Counted from the first letter of the stretch, positions 22,746 through 30,808 are shown. The stretch: 37,733 nucleotides of DNA from JBHHWH01 sp046756405 (GCA_046756405.1 JBHHWH010000015.1:1-37733), one strand, 5' to 3'. Numbers and translations: made by a program. Notes: a model not told the origin generated them from the sequence alone.

Positions 22746-23270
22746 TCAGACCTCCCGGTTCCAGCGGCGGCGGGCCTCGGCGATCATCTCCTCGGAGGTC
22801 TTCGGTTTGTAGGACATTTCCTTGTCGAGGATCTCTTCGACGGCCTTCATATGATCTTCGGGCTTGTCGCCTTGTATCCCCTGGTGTGCTCGGGCCATTT
22901 CCTCCATTTCGCGACGGTGAACCGCAGCGGTCGACCTGCTGGGCTTGGCTGTCATCGGCTTAGGCCGGGTTCGAGAAGGGGACGGCGCCGGCGACGGCCC
23001 TGAGGAAGTCGGTGGCAGATCCGAGGGCCGTGGACGGCTCGATCCCTGCTCCGAATGGTCGGTGCGTGCCCGTCGTCTCAGCACCGCGCCGGCGAAGATG
23101 AGGAGGATGGGGAAGATGAGATTGGAACTGAAGAAGCGGATCAGCTCTCCGATCACACCAGGGACGAAGACCAAGTTGCCCACGAAGAACAGGGCAAGCC
23201 AGACATACCCGATGGCCCGCAATGCGTTCCCCAGACGGCTGCCGGATCGTTCTTCTGGCATCGTGCTCAT
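22746..23270 (-). CDS. Membrane protein with disordered tail, ABC operon
   Basis: A 174-residue protein of unknown family. Two membrane segments lie near residues 17-37 and 45-64 (ending in an RRRAR stop-transfer), then a Pro/Ser-rich low-complexity stretch (about 70-110), then a charged helical tail rich in Glu and Lys (MEEMARAHQG, EEILDKEMSYKPKTSEEMIAEARRRW). It may start at ATG 23270 or at ATG 23261. It follows the ABC permease gene by nine bases on the same strand and so is probably in its operon; no ABC domain is present. Confidence 0.7.
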   Translation of the reverse strand: MSTMPEERSGSRLGNALRAIGYVWLALFFVGNLVFVPGVIGELIRFFSSNLIFPILLIFAGAVLRRRARTDHSEQGSSRPRPSDLPPTSSGPSPAPSPSRTRPKPMTAKPSRSTAAVHRREMEEMARAHQGIQGDKPEDHMKAVEEILDKEMSYKPKTSEEMIAEARRRWNREV

Positions 23271-23279
23271 TCAACCAGC

Positions 23280-24437
23280 CTAAGGCCGTGTGATGACAAC
23301 GCGCAGCCTCCATGCCGCCAGAACCAGAAGTGCAGCGGCATAGGCAGCGAGAACCCCCAGTTCAGGGAGGATGTCCAACAAAGAACCGCCCCGACGGACC
23401 AACTCGGCGTACCCGTCGAGAGCCCAGGCATGGGGGGTGAAATGGGCCACCATTCGCATGACAGGCGAGAACAGTTCAAGGGGAAGCATCGAGCCCCCGA
23501 TGGCGGCGAGTCCCAGACCCGCCACCACACCGATCCCACCTGCCTGCTGGTCGTTGTCGAAGACGGCGCCCATCAGCATCCCCCCGGCTGCACCGGTAGC
23601 CGACAGGGCGACCAGGATCGCCAGAGCTCCCCACGGGTCACCCCAGTTAACCCCGAACATGAGGGTGGTGGCTCCCATGATGTATACCCCCTGGACCAGG
23701 GCCACCCCGAAACGGCCCGCCGCCTCACCGGCGACGATCGTTCCTACTGGAGTGGGAGTGGAGAGCATGCGACGGCTCAGGCCGAGCTGCCGGGTGAGAA
23801 TCAGCGCAGAGGATGCCGCCAGGGCGGTGAGGAAGACGAAGAGGACTAGCTGCTGGCTGGCCCCCAGATCGAATCGACCCAGGGTCGGCGGGAACAGAGA
23901 CTCCCCGACGGTCGATACCTCGACCCGGACCTGTTCAACGGGTGAAACCAGGGACCGGGCCCGGGCGATCACCCTCTCATAGGACACATCGGCCTGTCGG
24001 GCTGCGTACTGGGCGGCGCCCACAGGTGCCATCGCCCGAGCTACCATCGAGGAGACAACAGCCCGTAGCTGCTGCTGGTCGGGCCGGGTTAGGTATTCGA
24101 TCTGTACCGGCTCGAGCCGCGCGGCTGTCTCTTCGAGATGCTCGGGGAGCACCACCCCTCCCTGGACCACACCGCGTTCCACCGCCCTCGCCAGATCAGA
24201 CCGTTCCGGGTAAATGAGCACGTCGAAGGCTTCGGCCTCTTCGAGGCCGGTGAGGACCTCAGTCGCCAGGGCGTCGTCGGTCGGAGCAACTACGCCGAGC
24301 AGGGGCCGGAACTCGCCACCGAACTGGGCTCCTACCAGCAACACGATCGCGATGGGCAGGATGAAGACGAAGAAGATGTTCGAGCGCTCGCGGAGCATCC
24401 GCCTGACATTCACCGAGGCGATAGCGAGTACCTTCAT
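23280..24437 (-). CDS. ABC-2 type transporter permease (second)
   Basis: A 385-residue ABC-2 permease: one N-terminal membrane segment (about 20-38), a large outside domain (about 40-210), then five to six membrane segments with the conserved GDPWGALAILVALSATGAAGGMLMGAVF region. It pairs with the permease encoded just upstream and the ATPase before that, forming an exporter. The substrate is unknown; antibiotic, lipid or polymer export are the usual options for this family. Its ATG overlaps the previous stop (ATGA). Confidence 0.88.
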   Translation of the reverse strand: MKVLAIASVNVRRMLRERSNIFFVFILPIAIVLLVGAQFGGEFRPLLGVVAPTDDALATEVLTGLEEAEAFDVLIYPERSDLARAVERGVVQGGVVLPEHLEETAARLEPVQIEYLTRPDQQQLRAVVSSMVARAMAPVGAAQYAARQADVSYERVIARARSLVSPVEQVRVEVSTVGESLFPPTLGRFDLGASQQLVLFVFLTALAASSALILTRQLGLSRRMLSTPTPVGTIVAGEAAGRFGVALVQGVYIMGATTLMFGVNWGDPWGALAILVALSATGAAGGMLMGAVFDNDQQAGGIGVVAGLGLAAIGGSMLPLELFSPVMRMVAHFTPHAWALDGYAELVRRGGSLLDILPELGVLAAYAAALLVLAAWRLRVVITRP

Positions 24438-25615
24438 GGTGCAACCCTGCGTCGAAGCAAGAGCGCTGCGGGTGTCCCGCAGGCGAAGGCAAAGACCAGG
24501 ATCGCCGCAGCAGAGGGAAGGGCGGCATGCCAGGGCGCTCCGTTGGCTAAGTCACCCAGGCCCCGGAGGAACCAGGCGTGGGGTGAAGTCAAGGAGAGCT
24601 TGGAGAGCAGATCCTCGCCCCTCCCCAGGGGGAAGAAGGTGCCTCCCAGCATGCCCAGGATCACCGCAATGATCGAGCCCAGGTTCCCCGCCCCCTCCGG
24701 GGTCCGGGCGAAGGCGGCCACCAGCCCCATGATGGCGGTGGCTGCGGCGACACCGGCCATCACGAGGACAGCCACACCGAGGGGGCTACCCCAGCGGGCG
24801 TCCATGATGACGGTGGTACCAACGACCAGCACCGACATCGATACCACCCCAAGCAAGAAGGAAACTAGACCCTTGCCGACCACCACCGACCATCGGGGTA
24901 TGGGTGCGGCGAAAAGACGGGCGAGGGTGCCTTCCCGGCTCTCCTCGAGCAGACCCGCCACCCCGAATTGGACGGTGAAGAACAGGAAGAACACCGCCAT
25001 TCCGGCGGCGAAGTAGGTCGCCGCGTCGAGCTGGCGGTTGGCAGCCGAGCCCTCGACGATCTGGAAGGAGAACGCCGCGCTGGCTGGGTCCTCGGTCAAT
25101 GAGGCGAGGAATTCGGGGGTGACGAAGGTTCCCTGGATCTCAGCAAGGGTGGAAATGGCCAGACGGGCGGTCTCAATGCCTATGGAGAATTGCTCGGCAA
25201 TCGAGGCGGCGATCTCGGTCGAGATAGGAGCGTCGACATCCCCGACCACCTCCATCCGGGTCTGGCCCCCCGAGGCGACGGCCGCACCGAAGCCTTCATC
25301 GAGGAAGAAGAAGGCGTCGATCTCCCCGGCTTCGACCGCCTCGGAAGCGGACTGCCGCGTCGGGTAGGGGGTAACGGTTAGTACGCCTTCGGCTTCAATC
25401 TCCTCGAGGACATCTGCGAACGACCGAGTCACCTCTGAGCCGTCCAGGTCGACGATCCCGTAGTCGAGATCCACGCCTCCCTGAACCGAACCCCCGAAGA
25501 CAAGATTGAAGATGAAGGCCAGGGCGAGGGGGGCGGCCACCCCGATGATCACCGCCGAGCGATCCCGAATCCGCAGCCGGAGATCCTTGGCCGCGATGCG
25601 TAGCGCAGCCCGCAT
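24434..25615 (-). CDS. ABC-2 type transporter permease (first)
   Basis: A 393-residue ABC-2 permease with the same layout as its neighbour: N-terminal anchor (about 20-38, VIIGVAAPLALAFIFNLVFG), a large outside domain to about 215, and a C-terminal membrane bundle containing LEESREGTLARLFAAPIPRW, the typical coupling loop, and GGTFFPLGRG before the last helices. I took ATG 25615, which overlaps the ATPase stop (TGATG); the frame continues upstream but only over the ATPase gene. It probably forms a heterodimer with the second permease. Confidence 0.9.
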   Translation of the reverse strand: MRAALRIAAKDLRLRIRDRSAVIIGVAAPLALAFIFNLVFGGSVQGGVDLDYGIVDLDGSEVTRSFADVLEEIEAEGVLTVTPYPTRQSASEAVEAGEIDAFFFLDEGFGAAVASGGQTRMEVVGDVDAPISTEIAASIAEQFSIGIETARLAISTLAEIQGTFVTPEFLASLTEDPASAAFSFQIVEGSAANRQLDAATYFAAGMAVFFLFFTVQFGVAGLLEESREGTLARLFAAPIPRWSVVVGKGLVSFLLGVVSMSVLVVGTTVIMDARWGSPLGVAVLVMAGVAAATAIMGLVAAFARTPEGAGNLGSIIAVILGMLGGTFFPLGRGEDLLSKLSLTSPHAWFLRGLGDLANGAPWHAALPSAAAILVFAFACGTPAALLLRRRVAP

Positions 25616-26553
25616 CAGTCGCGGAGGGCCTTGCCGGTGAGGTGAAGGAAGACAGCCTCCAGGTTCGGTTCCACCACCTCCACCGAGGTGATGCTCCAAC
25701 CCGCCGACGCCGCCCGGGCCAGCACTTCGGGTAGCAGCTTGGAAGCCCCGTCCACCAACGCCTCGATGGTGTGGTCGGAGGACGACACCTCGACAACTCC
25801 GGCGACGGATCCGACCGCGGAGACGGCGGCGTCCACATCCCCCGCCCCGCCGATGGACACCTTGTCCCGCTGACCGACCAGGGAGACGAGCTCGCGGCGG
25901 GTTCCCTCGGCGACCACCCGACCTTCGTCGATGATGCCCACCCGGTCACAGAGGCGCTCCGCCTCCTCCATGTAGTGGGTGGTGTAGATGACGGCCATGC
26001 CCTCCGAGGAGAGCGCCTCCACCGACTCCAGGATGGCGTTGCGTGACTGGGGATCGACACCAACAGTGGGCTCGTCCAGGATCAGAAGCTTCGGTGAGTG
26101 GAGCAGACCGAGACCGATGTTGAGGCGGCGCTTCATCCCCCCGGAGAACTCCTTGGTTAGGTCGTCGCGGCGCTCGGACAGCCCGATGACGTCGAGGACC
26201 TGGCCCACCCTCTGCTTCAGTTGGGTGCCGGCCAGCCCGTAGAGACGAGCGAAGAACACCAGGTTCTCGGCTGCGGTCAGGTCGGGGTAGATGGCCAGCT
26301 CCTGGGGGACGAGCCCGATGACTTCCTTGCCCTTGGGGGATCGGGTCGTGATCGGCTGCCCGGCCACCGACACCTGGCCCGAGTCAGGCTCCAACAGGCC
26401 GGCGATCATGGAGATAATGGTGGTCTTCCCCGCCCCGTTCGGACCCAGCAGTCCGTAGGTCTCGCCGGCGTCGACGATCAGATCAACAGCGTCTACGGCG
26501 GTGAGGTCACCGAAGCGCTTCACCAGACCTTCAGCTCTGAGGACTTCGGCCAT
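25615..26553 (-). CDS. ABC transporter ATP-binding protein
   Basis: A 312-residue ATPase of the DrrA/CcmA-like exporter class. Walker A GPNGAGKTT at 37-45, Q-loop LVPQELAIYPDLTA, signature FSGGMKRRLNIGLGLLH, Walker B LLILDEPTVGVDP, and switch His in TTHYMEEAERLCD. The C-terminal 80 residues form the usual accessory domain. It heads the operon: ATPase, permease, permease, small membrane protein. A TAGTCT -10 box lies nine bases before the ATG. Confidence 0.93.
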   Translation of the reverse strand: MAEVLRAEGLVKRFGDLTAVDAVDLIVDAGETYGLLGPNGAGKTTIISMIAGLLEPDSGQVSVAGQPITTRSPKGKEVIGLVPQELAIYPDLTAAENLVFFARLYGLAGTQLKQRVGQVLDVIGLSERRDDLTKEFSGGMKRRLNIGLGLLHSPKLLILDEPTVGVDPQSRNAILESVEALSSEGMAVIYTTHYMEEAERLCDRVGIIDEGRVVAEGTRRELVSLVGQRDKVSIGGAGDVDAAVSAVGSVAGVVEVSSSDHTIEALVDGASKLLPEVLARAASAGWSITSVEVVEPNLEAVFLHLTGKALRD

Positions 26554-26562
26554 GGGGGCGCG

Positions 26563-26568
26563 AGACTA
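26563..26568 (-). promoter_or_regulatory. -10 box of ABC exporter operon
   Basis: TAGTCT on the minus strand, nine bases before ATG 26553; near-leaderless. The 64-bp gap to the CoA-binding gene also holds a short GC hairpin (minus CCCGC-AGG-GCGGG) but no T tract. Confidence 0.4.
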
Positions 26569-26617
26569 ACCGGAAGAACCACCCGGATTCCCTGGTGGGC
26601 CCCGCCCTGCGGGTCTC

Positions 26618-27103
26618 CTAGATGGGGCGTCGCCGCTTCGAGGAGATGACGCCCGTGTTGAACCCTGCCAGGTGCAGCTTTCCGGAGAAACGGGCGTGCT
26701 CGATCTTCAGACAGCGATCCTGAACCACAACCAGGCCGGCGTCCCGTGCTCTTTTCGCCGCCTCGTCGTGACGAAGGCCAAGCTGGAGCCAGACCACCTT
26801 CGCTCCGACCTCGATCGCCTCGTCAACTACGTCAGGGATTGCCTCGGAACGCCTGAACACGTCGACGATGTCGGGGACTTCGGGGAGGTCGAAGAGGCTG
26901 TCATAGGTCTTCAGTCCCAGCACCTCGTCGTATGCGGGGTTGACCGGATAAGTGCGGAAGGATGTTCTGATCAAGTAGGACGCCACGAAGTTCGACGAGC
27001 GAATCGGGTTGGCCGAGACACCAACCAAGGCCACCGATTCGGAGTTCTGGATGATCTGGAGTCTCTCCACCGGTGTGGCGTCCGGCACCGTCATCGTGGT
27101 CAT
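26618..27103 (-). CDS. CoA-binding domain protein (YccU-like)
   Basis: A 161-residue single CoA-binding Rossmann domain. Seen: VALVGVSANPIRSSNFVASYLI (24-45 region, nucleotide loop), YPVNPAYDEVLGLKTYDSL, DIVDVFRRSEAIPDVVDEAIEVGAKVVWLQLG and VVQDRCLKIEH. The family is found in most bacteria; its role is unclear. Its start overlaps the metY stop (ATGA), making it the last gene of the S-box operon. Confidence 0.88.
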   Translation of the reverse strand: MTTMTVPDATPVERLQIIQNSESVALVGVSANPIRSSNFVASYLIRTSFRTYPVNPAYDEVLGLKTYDSLFDLPEVPDIVDVFRRSEAIPDVVDEAIEVGAKVVWLQLGLRHDEAAKRARDAGLVVVQDRCLKIEHARFSGKLHLAGFNTGVISSKRRRPI

Positions 27104-28386
27104 CGTGTTCTCTCCAATGCTTGGTCCAGGTCGTCGATGATGTCGTCGATGGTTTCGATGCCCACGGAGATCCGAATCAAGTCGTTGCCGATCCCCATGG
27201 CCTCTCGCGCTTCGGGCGGGACCTGCTGATGGGTCGTCGACGCCGGGTGGATGACGAGGGTCTTGGCGTCGCCGACGTTTGCCAGGTGTGAGGCCAGCTC
27301 AACGTTCTCGATGAACTTCACTCCGGCGTCATATCCGCCCTTGAGCCCGAAGCTGAACACCGCCCCGGGACCCTCCGGGAGATACTTCTTCGCTAGCGGC
27401 GTCCACTCGTTGTCGTCAAAGATCGGATACCGGACCCAGGCAACGTCGGGGTGGCCTCTCAGATGGCGAGCAACGGCAGCGGCGTTCTCCACGTGCCGCT
27501 GCATCCGGAGGGAAAGCGTCTCCAAGCCCAGCAGCAGGATGTAGCTGTTGAACGGCGAGATCGATGCACCGATGTCGCGCATCACCTCGACTCGGGCTCG
27601 CATCAGGTAGCCGTACTCGCGGAAGTTCTCCCAGAAGTTGAGGTCGTGATAGGACGGCGACGGCTCGGTGAGTATCGGGAAGTTCCCGTTGTCGTAGGGG
27701 AAGAGGCCCGACTCGACGATGGCGCCGGCGATCACGGTGCCGTGGCCGCTGATGAACTTGGTGGCCGAGTGGACGACGATGTCGGCGCCATGCTCGAGGG
27801 GGCGACAAAGGTAGGGGGTGGCGAAGGTGTTGTCCACGATCAGCGGAATGCCGTGGTCGTGCGCCATCCTCGAGTACAACTCCAGGTCGAGGATGTCGCA
27901 TCCGGGGTTGCCGATGATCTCCCCGAACAGGGCCTTGGTCCTTTCGGTGATTGCCTTCTCCACCTGCTCGGGGTCGGCGAAGTCGACGAACGTTACGTCG
28001 ATCCCCATCCGGCGGACCGTGACGTTGAACTGGGTGAAGGTGCCCCCATACAGAGCCTTGGAGGAGACTATGTGGTCTCCCTCCCTGGCCAGGGTGAGCA
28101 GGGCGATGAGCTGAGCCGACTTCCCGGAGGCGGTCACCAGCCCGCCGAGACCGCCCTCGAGGGAGGCGAGGCGTTCCTCGACGGCAGCGGTGGTGGGGTT
28201 GGAGAGTCTGGAGTAGATGTTGCCGAAGGTCTGCAGGGCGAACAGGTCGGCGGCGTGTTGGACGTCTTCGAACACGAAGGAGCTTGTGGCGTAGATAGGC
28301 ATCGCACGCGCCCCGGTCTCCGGGTCGGGTCGCTGTCCGGCGTGGATGGCCCGTGTATCGAATCCGTATTGGCGGTCTGTCGTCAT
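27100..28386 (-). CDS. metY: O-acetylhomoserine sulfhydrylase
   Basis: A 428-residue PLP enzyme of the Cys/Met metabolism family that makes homocysteine from O-acetylhomoserine and sulfide. Motifs are DTRAIHAGQRPDPETGARA, YSRLSNPTTAAVEERLASLEGG, the PLP-phosphate SGKSAQL, VDNTFATPYLCRPLEHGAD and the Schiff-base Lys210 in HSATKFISGHG. Length and motifs fit MetY better than MetB/MetC. ATG 28386 has an AGGA about eight bases upstream. It is downstream of osmC behind a strong intercistronic hairpin, and the whole unit is under a SAM riboswitch, which fits a methionine-pathway role. Confidence 0.93.
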   Translation of the reverse strand: MTTDRQYGFDTRAIHAGQRPDPETGARAMPIYATSSFVFEDVQHAADLFALQTFGNIYSRLSNPTTAAVEERLASLEGGLGGLVTASGKSAQLIALLTLAREGDHIVSSKALYGGTFTQFNVTVRRMGIDVTFVDFADPEQVEKAITERTKALFGEIIGNPGCDILDLELYSRMAHDHGIPLIVDNTFATPYLCRPLEHGADIVVHSATKFISGHGTVIAGAIVESGLFPYDNGNFPILTEPSPSYHDLNFWENFREYGYLMRARVEVMRDIGASISPFNSYILLLGLETLSLRMQRHVENAAAVARHLRGHPDVAWVRYPIFDDNEWTPLAKKYLPEGPGAVFSFGLKGGYDAGVKFIENVELASHLANVGDAKTLVIHPASTTHQQVPPEAREAMGIGNDLIRISVGIETIDDIIDDLDQALERTR

Positions 28387-28405
28387 CTCAGGTCCTGATC
28401 GGGCT

Positions 28406-28435
28406 CGGGTTGCACCGTGGGAGTGGTGCAACCCG
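28406..28435 (-). promoter_or_regulatory. Intercistronic hairpin between osmC and metY
   Basis: A perfect 11-bp inverted repeat CGGGTTGCACC / GGTGCAACCCG around an eight-base loop. It fills the 67-bp gap after the osmC stop. There is no T tract, so it is not a classical terminator; an RNA processing/stability element or a protein operator are the options. Confidence 0.7.
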
Positions 28436-28453
28436 AACCTGTCCGTCCTTGTT

Positions 28454-28972
28454 TCAGCCCAGTTCCACGTTCACGGGGATGGCATGGGCAAGGGTATGAC
28501 CTACCGGGGAGGTGGAGATGACCTTCCGGTGCAGCTCGTCGAGCTTCTCGGCCGAGGCGTCGCAGTCGATCGACACCTTCGCCGTGATCGAGGAGAAACC
28601 GGCGTGTCCTTCCTCGATCCCGAGGAAGGCGTGGAGGTCCAGATCGCCCTCGACCTCGATGGTCAGGGAGTTCACCTCGATGCCGGCTGCGGTAGCGTTT
28701 GCCGCGTAGCCGACCGCCAGGCAGTTCCCTAAGGCCCCAAGAAGCTGTTCGACCGGGTTGGCGGCGGTGTCATCGCCACCAAGGGCGCTCGGCTCGTCCG
28801 AAGGGATCGGAGTGAACTCACGGCTCTTGGCCTGGGAGCGGAATCCGCCCTTCCACTCCACGGTCGAGGACCATGTGGTGGCGGCCTTTGTCGGGTCTTG
28901 CTGGATGGCGCCGATCAGTGCGGCAACCGCTTCGATGTCTACTTCGTTGAGGGTGTTTGTGGTTGTGGTCAT
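28454..28972 (-). CDS. OsmC-family protein
   Basis: A 172-residue OsmC/Ohr-fold protein. Such proteins reduce organic peroxides with a cysteine pair. Here the first Cys is present (Cys84 in GALGNCLAVGY), but the second position, normally in CPV, is Ser155 in STSPVGHTL, so classical peroxidase chemistry is doubtful; a YhfA-like OsmC subgroup is likely. It is the first structural gene of the S-box operon, with an AAAGGA ribosome site nine bases before the ATG. That placement suggests a role in sulfur or thiol metabolism rather than general stress. Confidence 0.85.
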   Translation of the reverse strand: MTTTTNTLNEVDIEAVAALIGAIQQDPTKAATTWSSTVEWKGGFRSQAKSREFTPIPSDEPSALGGDDTAANPVEQLLGALGNCLAVGYAANATAAGIEVNSLTIEVEGDLDLHAFLGIEEGHAGFSSITAKVSIDCDASAEKLDELHRKVISTSPVGHTLAHAIPVNVELG

Positions 28973-28993
28973 TCGTCGGTGTCCTTTGTGACA

Positions 28994-29010
28994 GGCGCGC
29001 CAGGCGCGCC
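28994..29010 (-). promoter_or_regulatory. GC hairpin next to the osmC ribosome site
   Basis: Two tandem GGCGCGCC palindromes separated by one base. As RNA they form GGCGCG-CCTGG-CGCGCC, ending six bases before the AAAGGA ribosome site. It is placed to block initiation or to serve as an attenuator stem. Confidence 0.5.
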
Positions 29011-29062
29011 GAGGGAGGGGTAGTTGCTGTGTCGGGCGCGGCCCTAGAGGGTCAGGCCCGGA

Positions 29063-29122
29063 TCAGGACATTCGACATCGACGGACGCTGGGCGCCGGCG
29101 ATCTTCGGATCGACTGCTCCAC
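29063..29122 (-). CDS. Probable 19-residue leader peptide
   Basis: GTG 29122 preceded by AAAGGAG seven bases upstream encodes MEQSIRRSPAPSVRRCRMS and stops at TGA 29065-29063. It lies between the SAM riboswitch and osmC. The Cys and Met codons sit at positions 16 and 18, just before the stop, as in peptides that sense amino-acid supply through ribosome stalling. Cys-containing leader peptides before sulfur genes are known in actinomycetes. The peptide itself I do not recognise. Confidence 0.55.
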   Translation of the reverse strand: MEQSIRRSPAPSVRRCRMS

Positions 29123-29197
29123 CTCGTTTCTCCTTTCACTCGCTGTTGTTCACGCGCTCTTTTCCAAGCGCCGCGAGCGGGAGAACCCGTCTCGGCT

Positions 29198-29276
29198 GCT
29201 CATCGGTCAGGCATTGGCACCGTTGGACGGTTGCCGCGGCTTCACAGGGCCTGTCCCTCCGCCGCTCTAGATGAGC
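29198..29276 (-). promoter_or_regulatory. SAM riboswitch (S-box, SAM-I-like)
   Basis: Minus strand. P1 is GCTCATC (29276-29270) pairing with GATGAGC (29204-29198). Between them are the S-box landmarks in order: TAGAGCGGCGGAGGGACAGG (AGAG and the GGAGGGAC core), GGCCC-TGTGAAGCC, CGGCAACC and GGTGCCAATGCC. About 79 bases, so compact, probably lacking P4. It should repress the osmC-metY-CoA-binding operon when S-adenosylmethionine is plentiful. Downstream a CGAG.CGGG-TTCT-CCCGCTCG stem may be the expression platform. Confidence 0.93.
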
Positions 29277-29292
29277 GCGTCTATGTGGAGCG

Positions 29293-29323
29293 ACAGTAGA
29301 GCAGGTCGGCGCCAGCGCGTCAA
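29293..29323 (-). promoter_or_regulatory. Promoter of the S-box operon
   Basis: Minus strand TTGACG (29323-29318), 19 bases, TACTGT (29298-29293). Start predicted near 29286, about ten bases before the riboswitch. It is the clearest -35/-10 pair in the window. Confidence 0.6.
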
Positions 29324-29408
29324 GACTGGGATGGAATGGGTAGAGGGTCGAGCCGCCGGGTCGTGTTCAGGCCTTCTTTGCGGGTCCTTAGGTCGTGACG
29401 GCGGCGAA

Positions 29409-30773
29409 CTAACCGGGCAGGATCTGGATGAAGTCGGTCTGGGATTCGGTGGGCTCGGCGCAGCAGAACCACGATTCGGTGAGCCTGGGAACCGCCTCGC
29501 CGGAGGCGGGCAAGGCCCCGAGGCGCGTTCCAGTCAGACGCTCCACTCCCCGGCGCATCTCTGCCAGGGTCGCCGTCGTCGCTTCACCGCAGTCCGACGC
29601 CGCGGCGGCAATGGCCGCCAGCTCCTTCTGAAGCACCTCCACTTCGGGGTGGGAGAACCTCCAGCTCCAGGTCAGGTTCTCGGTGTCGAGATGGAGGAGG
29701 TGGGGTGTGACCGCAGGATGGCGTTCCAGCAGCGACCCGGGGGGTATCAGGAGCCGGATGGAGAGCTGGACCGGATCGGTGGCCTCCCAGAGCTGATGAC
29801 GGTCGAGGAAGCGGAACAGCGCCATGATGTGACCCACCTCGGTCCAAGGAAGGAAAGGGAGCCAGGTGGGGCGTATGTGGATCCCGGCAGCACGCACCTC
29901 CTCCACCGCCTCGGCCATCTCCGCGGTGGTATGTCCCTTGTCGAGGATCTCCAGCGTGGAGCCGTCGACGCTTTCGAAGGCGCTGATGACGAAAAGCAGG
30001 TTCAGCTCGGCGAGGCGAGGCCAGAGATCCCTATGAGCGAGGATGTACTCCACCTTGGCAGTCACATCGAAGGTGACTTTGGGATGGGCGGCGTGGGCCG
30101 CTTCGAGGATCGCCAGGGAGTGGCGGGGGGCGTTGAGGAAGTCGGGATCAGCAAAGCTGATGTGGCTTGCTCCGGCGGCTACGAGCTGGTCGATATCAGC
30201 CAGTACCACCTCTCTGGGAACGACCCGCATCCGCCCGTCGTAGAGGGTGGGTACCGGGCAGTGCCGGCAGCGCTTGCGGCATCCGTGGGAGGCCTCCACC
30301 GCGGCGGCGAGCCTGGTCTCGCCATCATGTTCAAGTCGTGCATAGCGGGCCAGTGGAGGGAGCACATCGCGGACGGGTGGGGCAAACTCCGACCGGCCAA
30401 TATGCACCACGGTGGTTTTGTCAGACGTTCCAGACACCCACTCCACGAGGGCGGGTTCGTACTCGCCGGCCAAGAACGCATCGGCTCCTGAGGCTTCACC
30501 CACCACCGCGTACAGGCCGTAGAGGGCCACGGGCAGGTCGGATCGAAGCTGTTTGATCTGGCGAACCACACCGGCGGCGAGCCGGGTGGCGGTGTGCATC
30601 GGGACCGAGATCCCCACTGCTTCGGCCCAGTCGACCAGGGAGCGGTCCAGCTCCTCCACCGAGAGGTCAACAGCCTTCACATCATGGCCGGCAGCCGTGA
30701 GGGCTGCAGCGGGTGAGGCAAGATGGATCGGCTGGCGACCCAGCTCGTAGGTGGAAAGGAGAAGCACGTTCAT
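29409..30773 (-). CDS. CCAEP-tail B12-binding radical SAM protein
   Basis: A 454-residue radical SAM protein. An N-terminal B12-binding-like Rossmann region (about 1-125) precedes the radical SAM domain with GCRKRCRHC (Cys165, Cys169, Cys172; CX3CX2C). A long C-terminal region ends in WFCCAEPTESQTDFIQILPG. That tail defines the CUAEP/CCAEP-tail radical SAM family, in which some members have selenocysteine at the second position; here it is an ordinary Cys (Cys438, TGC). The reaction is not known. I took ATG 30773 because TATCCT lies eight bases before it; the TTG at 30782 is the alternative. It is upstream of the S-box operon on the same strand but separated by that operon's own promoter. Confidence 0.88.
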   Translation of the reverse strand: MNVLLLSTYELGRQPIHLASPAAALTAAGHDVKAVDLSVEELDRSLVDWAEAVGISVPMHTATRLAAGVVRQIKQLRSDLPVALYGLYAVVGEASGADAFLAGEYEPALVEWVSGTSDKTTVVHIGRSEFAPPVRDVLPPLARYARLEHDGETRLAAAVEASHGCRKRCRHCPVPTLYDGRMRVVPREVVLADIDQLVAAGASHISFADPDFLNAPRHSLAILEAAHAAHPKVTFDVTAKVEYILAHRDLWPRLAELNLLFVISAFESVDGSTLEILDKGHTTAEMAEAVEEVRAAGIHIRPTWLPFLPWTEVGHIMALFRFLDRHQLWEATDPVQLSIRLLIPPGSLLERHPAVTPHLLHLDTENLTWSWRFSHPEVEVLQKELAAIAAAASDCGEATTATLAEMRRGVERLTGTRLGALPASGEAVPRLTESWFCCAEPTESQTDFIQILPG

Positions 30774-30781
30774 CGCGGCCA

Positions 30782-30787
30782 AGGATA
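30782..30787 (-). promoter_or_regulatory. -10 box of radical SAM gene
   Basis: TATCCT on the minus strand, eight bases before ATG 30773; it supports this start over the TTG three codons upstream. Confidence 0.5.
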
Positions 30788-30802
30788 CGGGAGTGCGGGA
30801 AG

Positions 30803-30808
30803 TAGCCT
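30803..30808 (+). promoter_or_regulatory. -10 box of alpha/beta hydrolase gene
   Basis: TAGCCT, six bases before GTG 30815; a leaderless start divergent from the radical SAM gene. Confidence 0.45.

Noticed and set aside
28387..28453. A second SAM riboswitch directly before metY
   Set aside because: The 67-base gap holds only one hairpin and none of the S-box, SAM-II or SAM-IV core blocks.
29324..29408. Terminator after the radical SAM gene
   Set aside because: No stem followed by a T tract was found; the gap only holds the S-box operon promoter.
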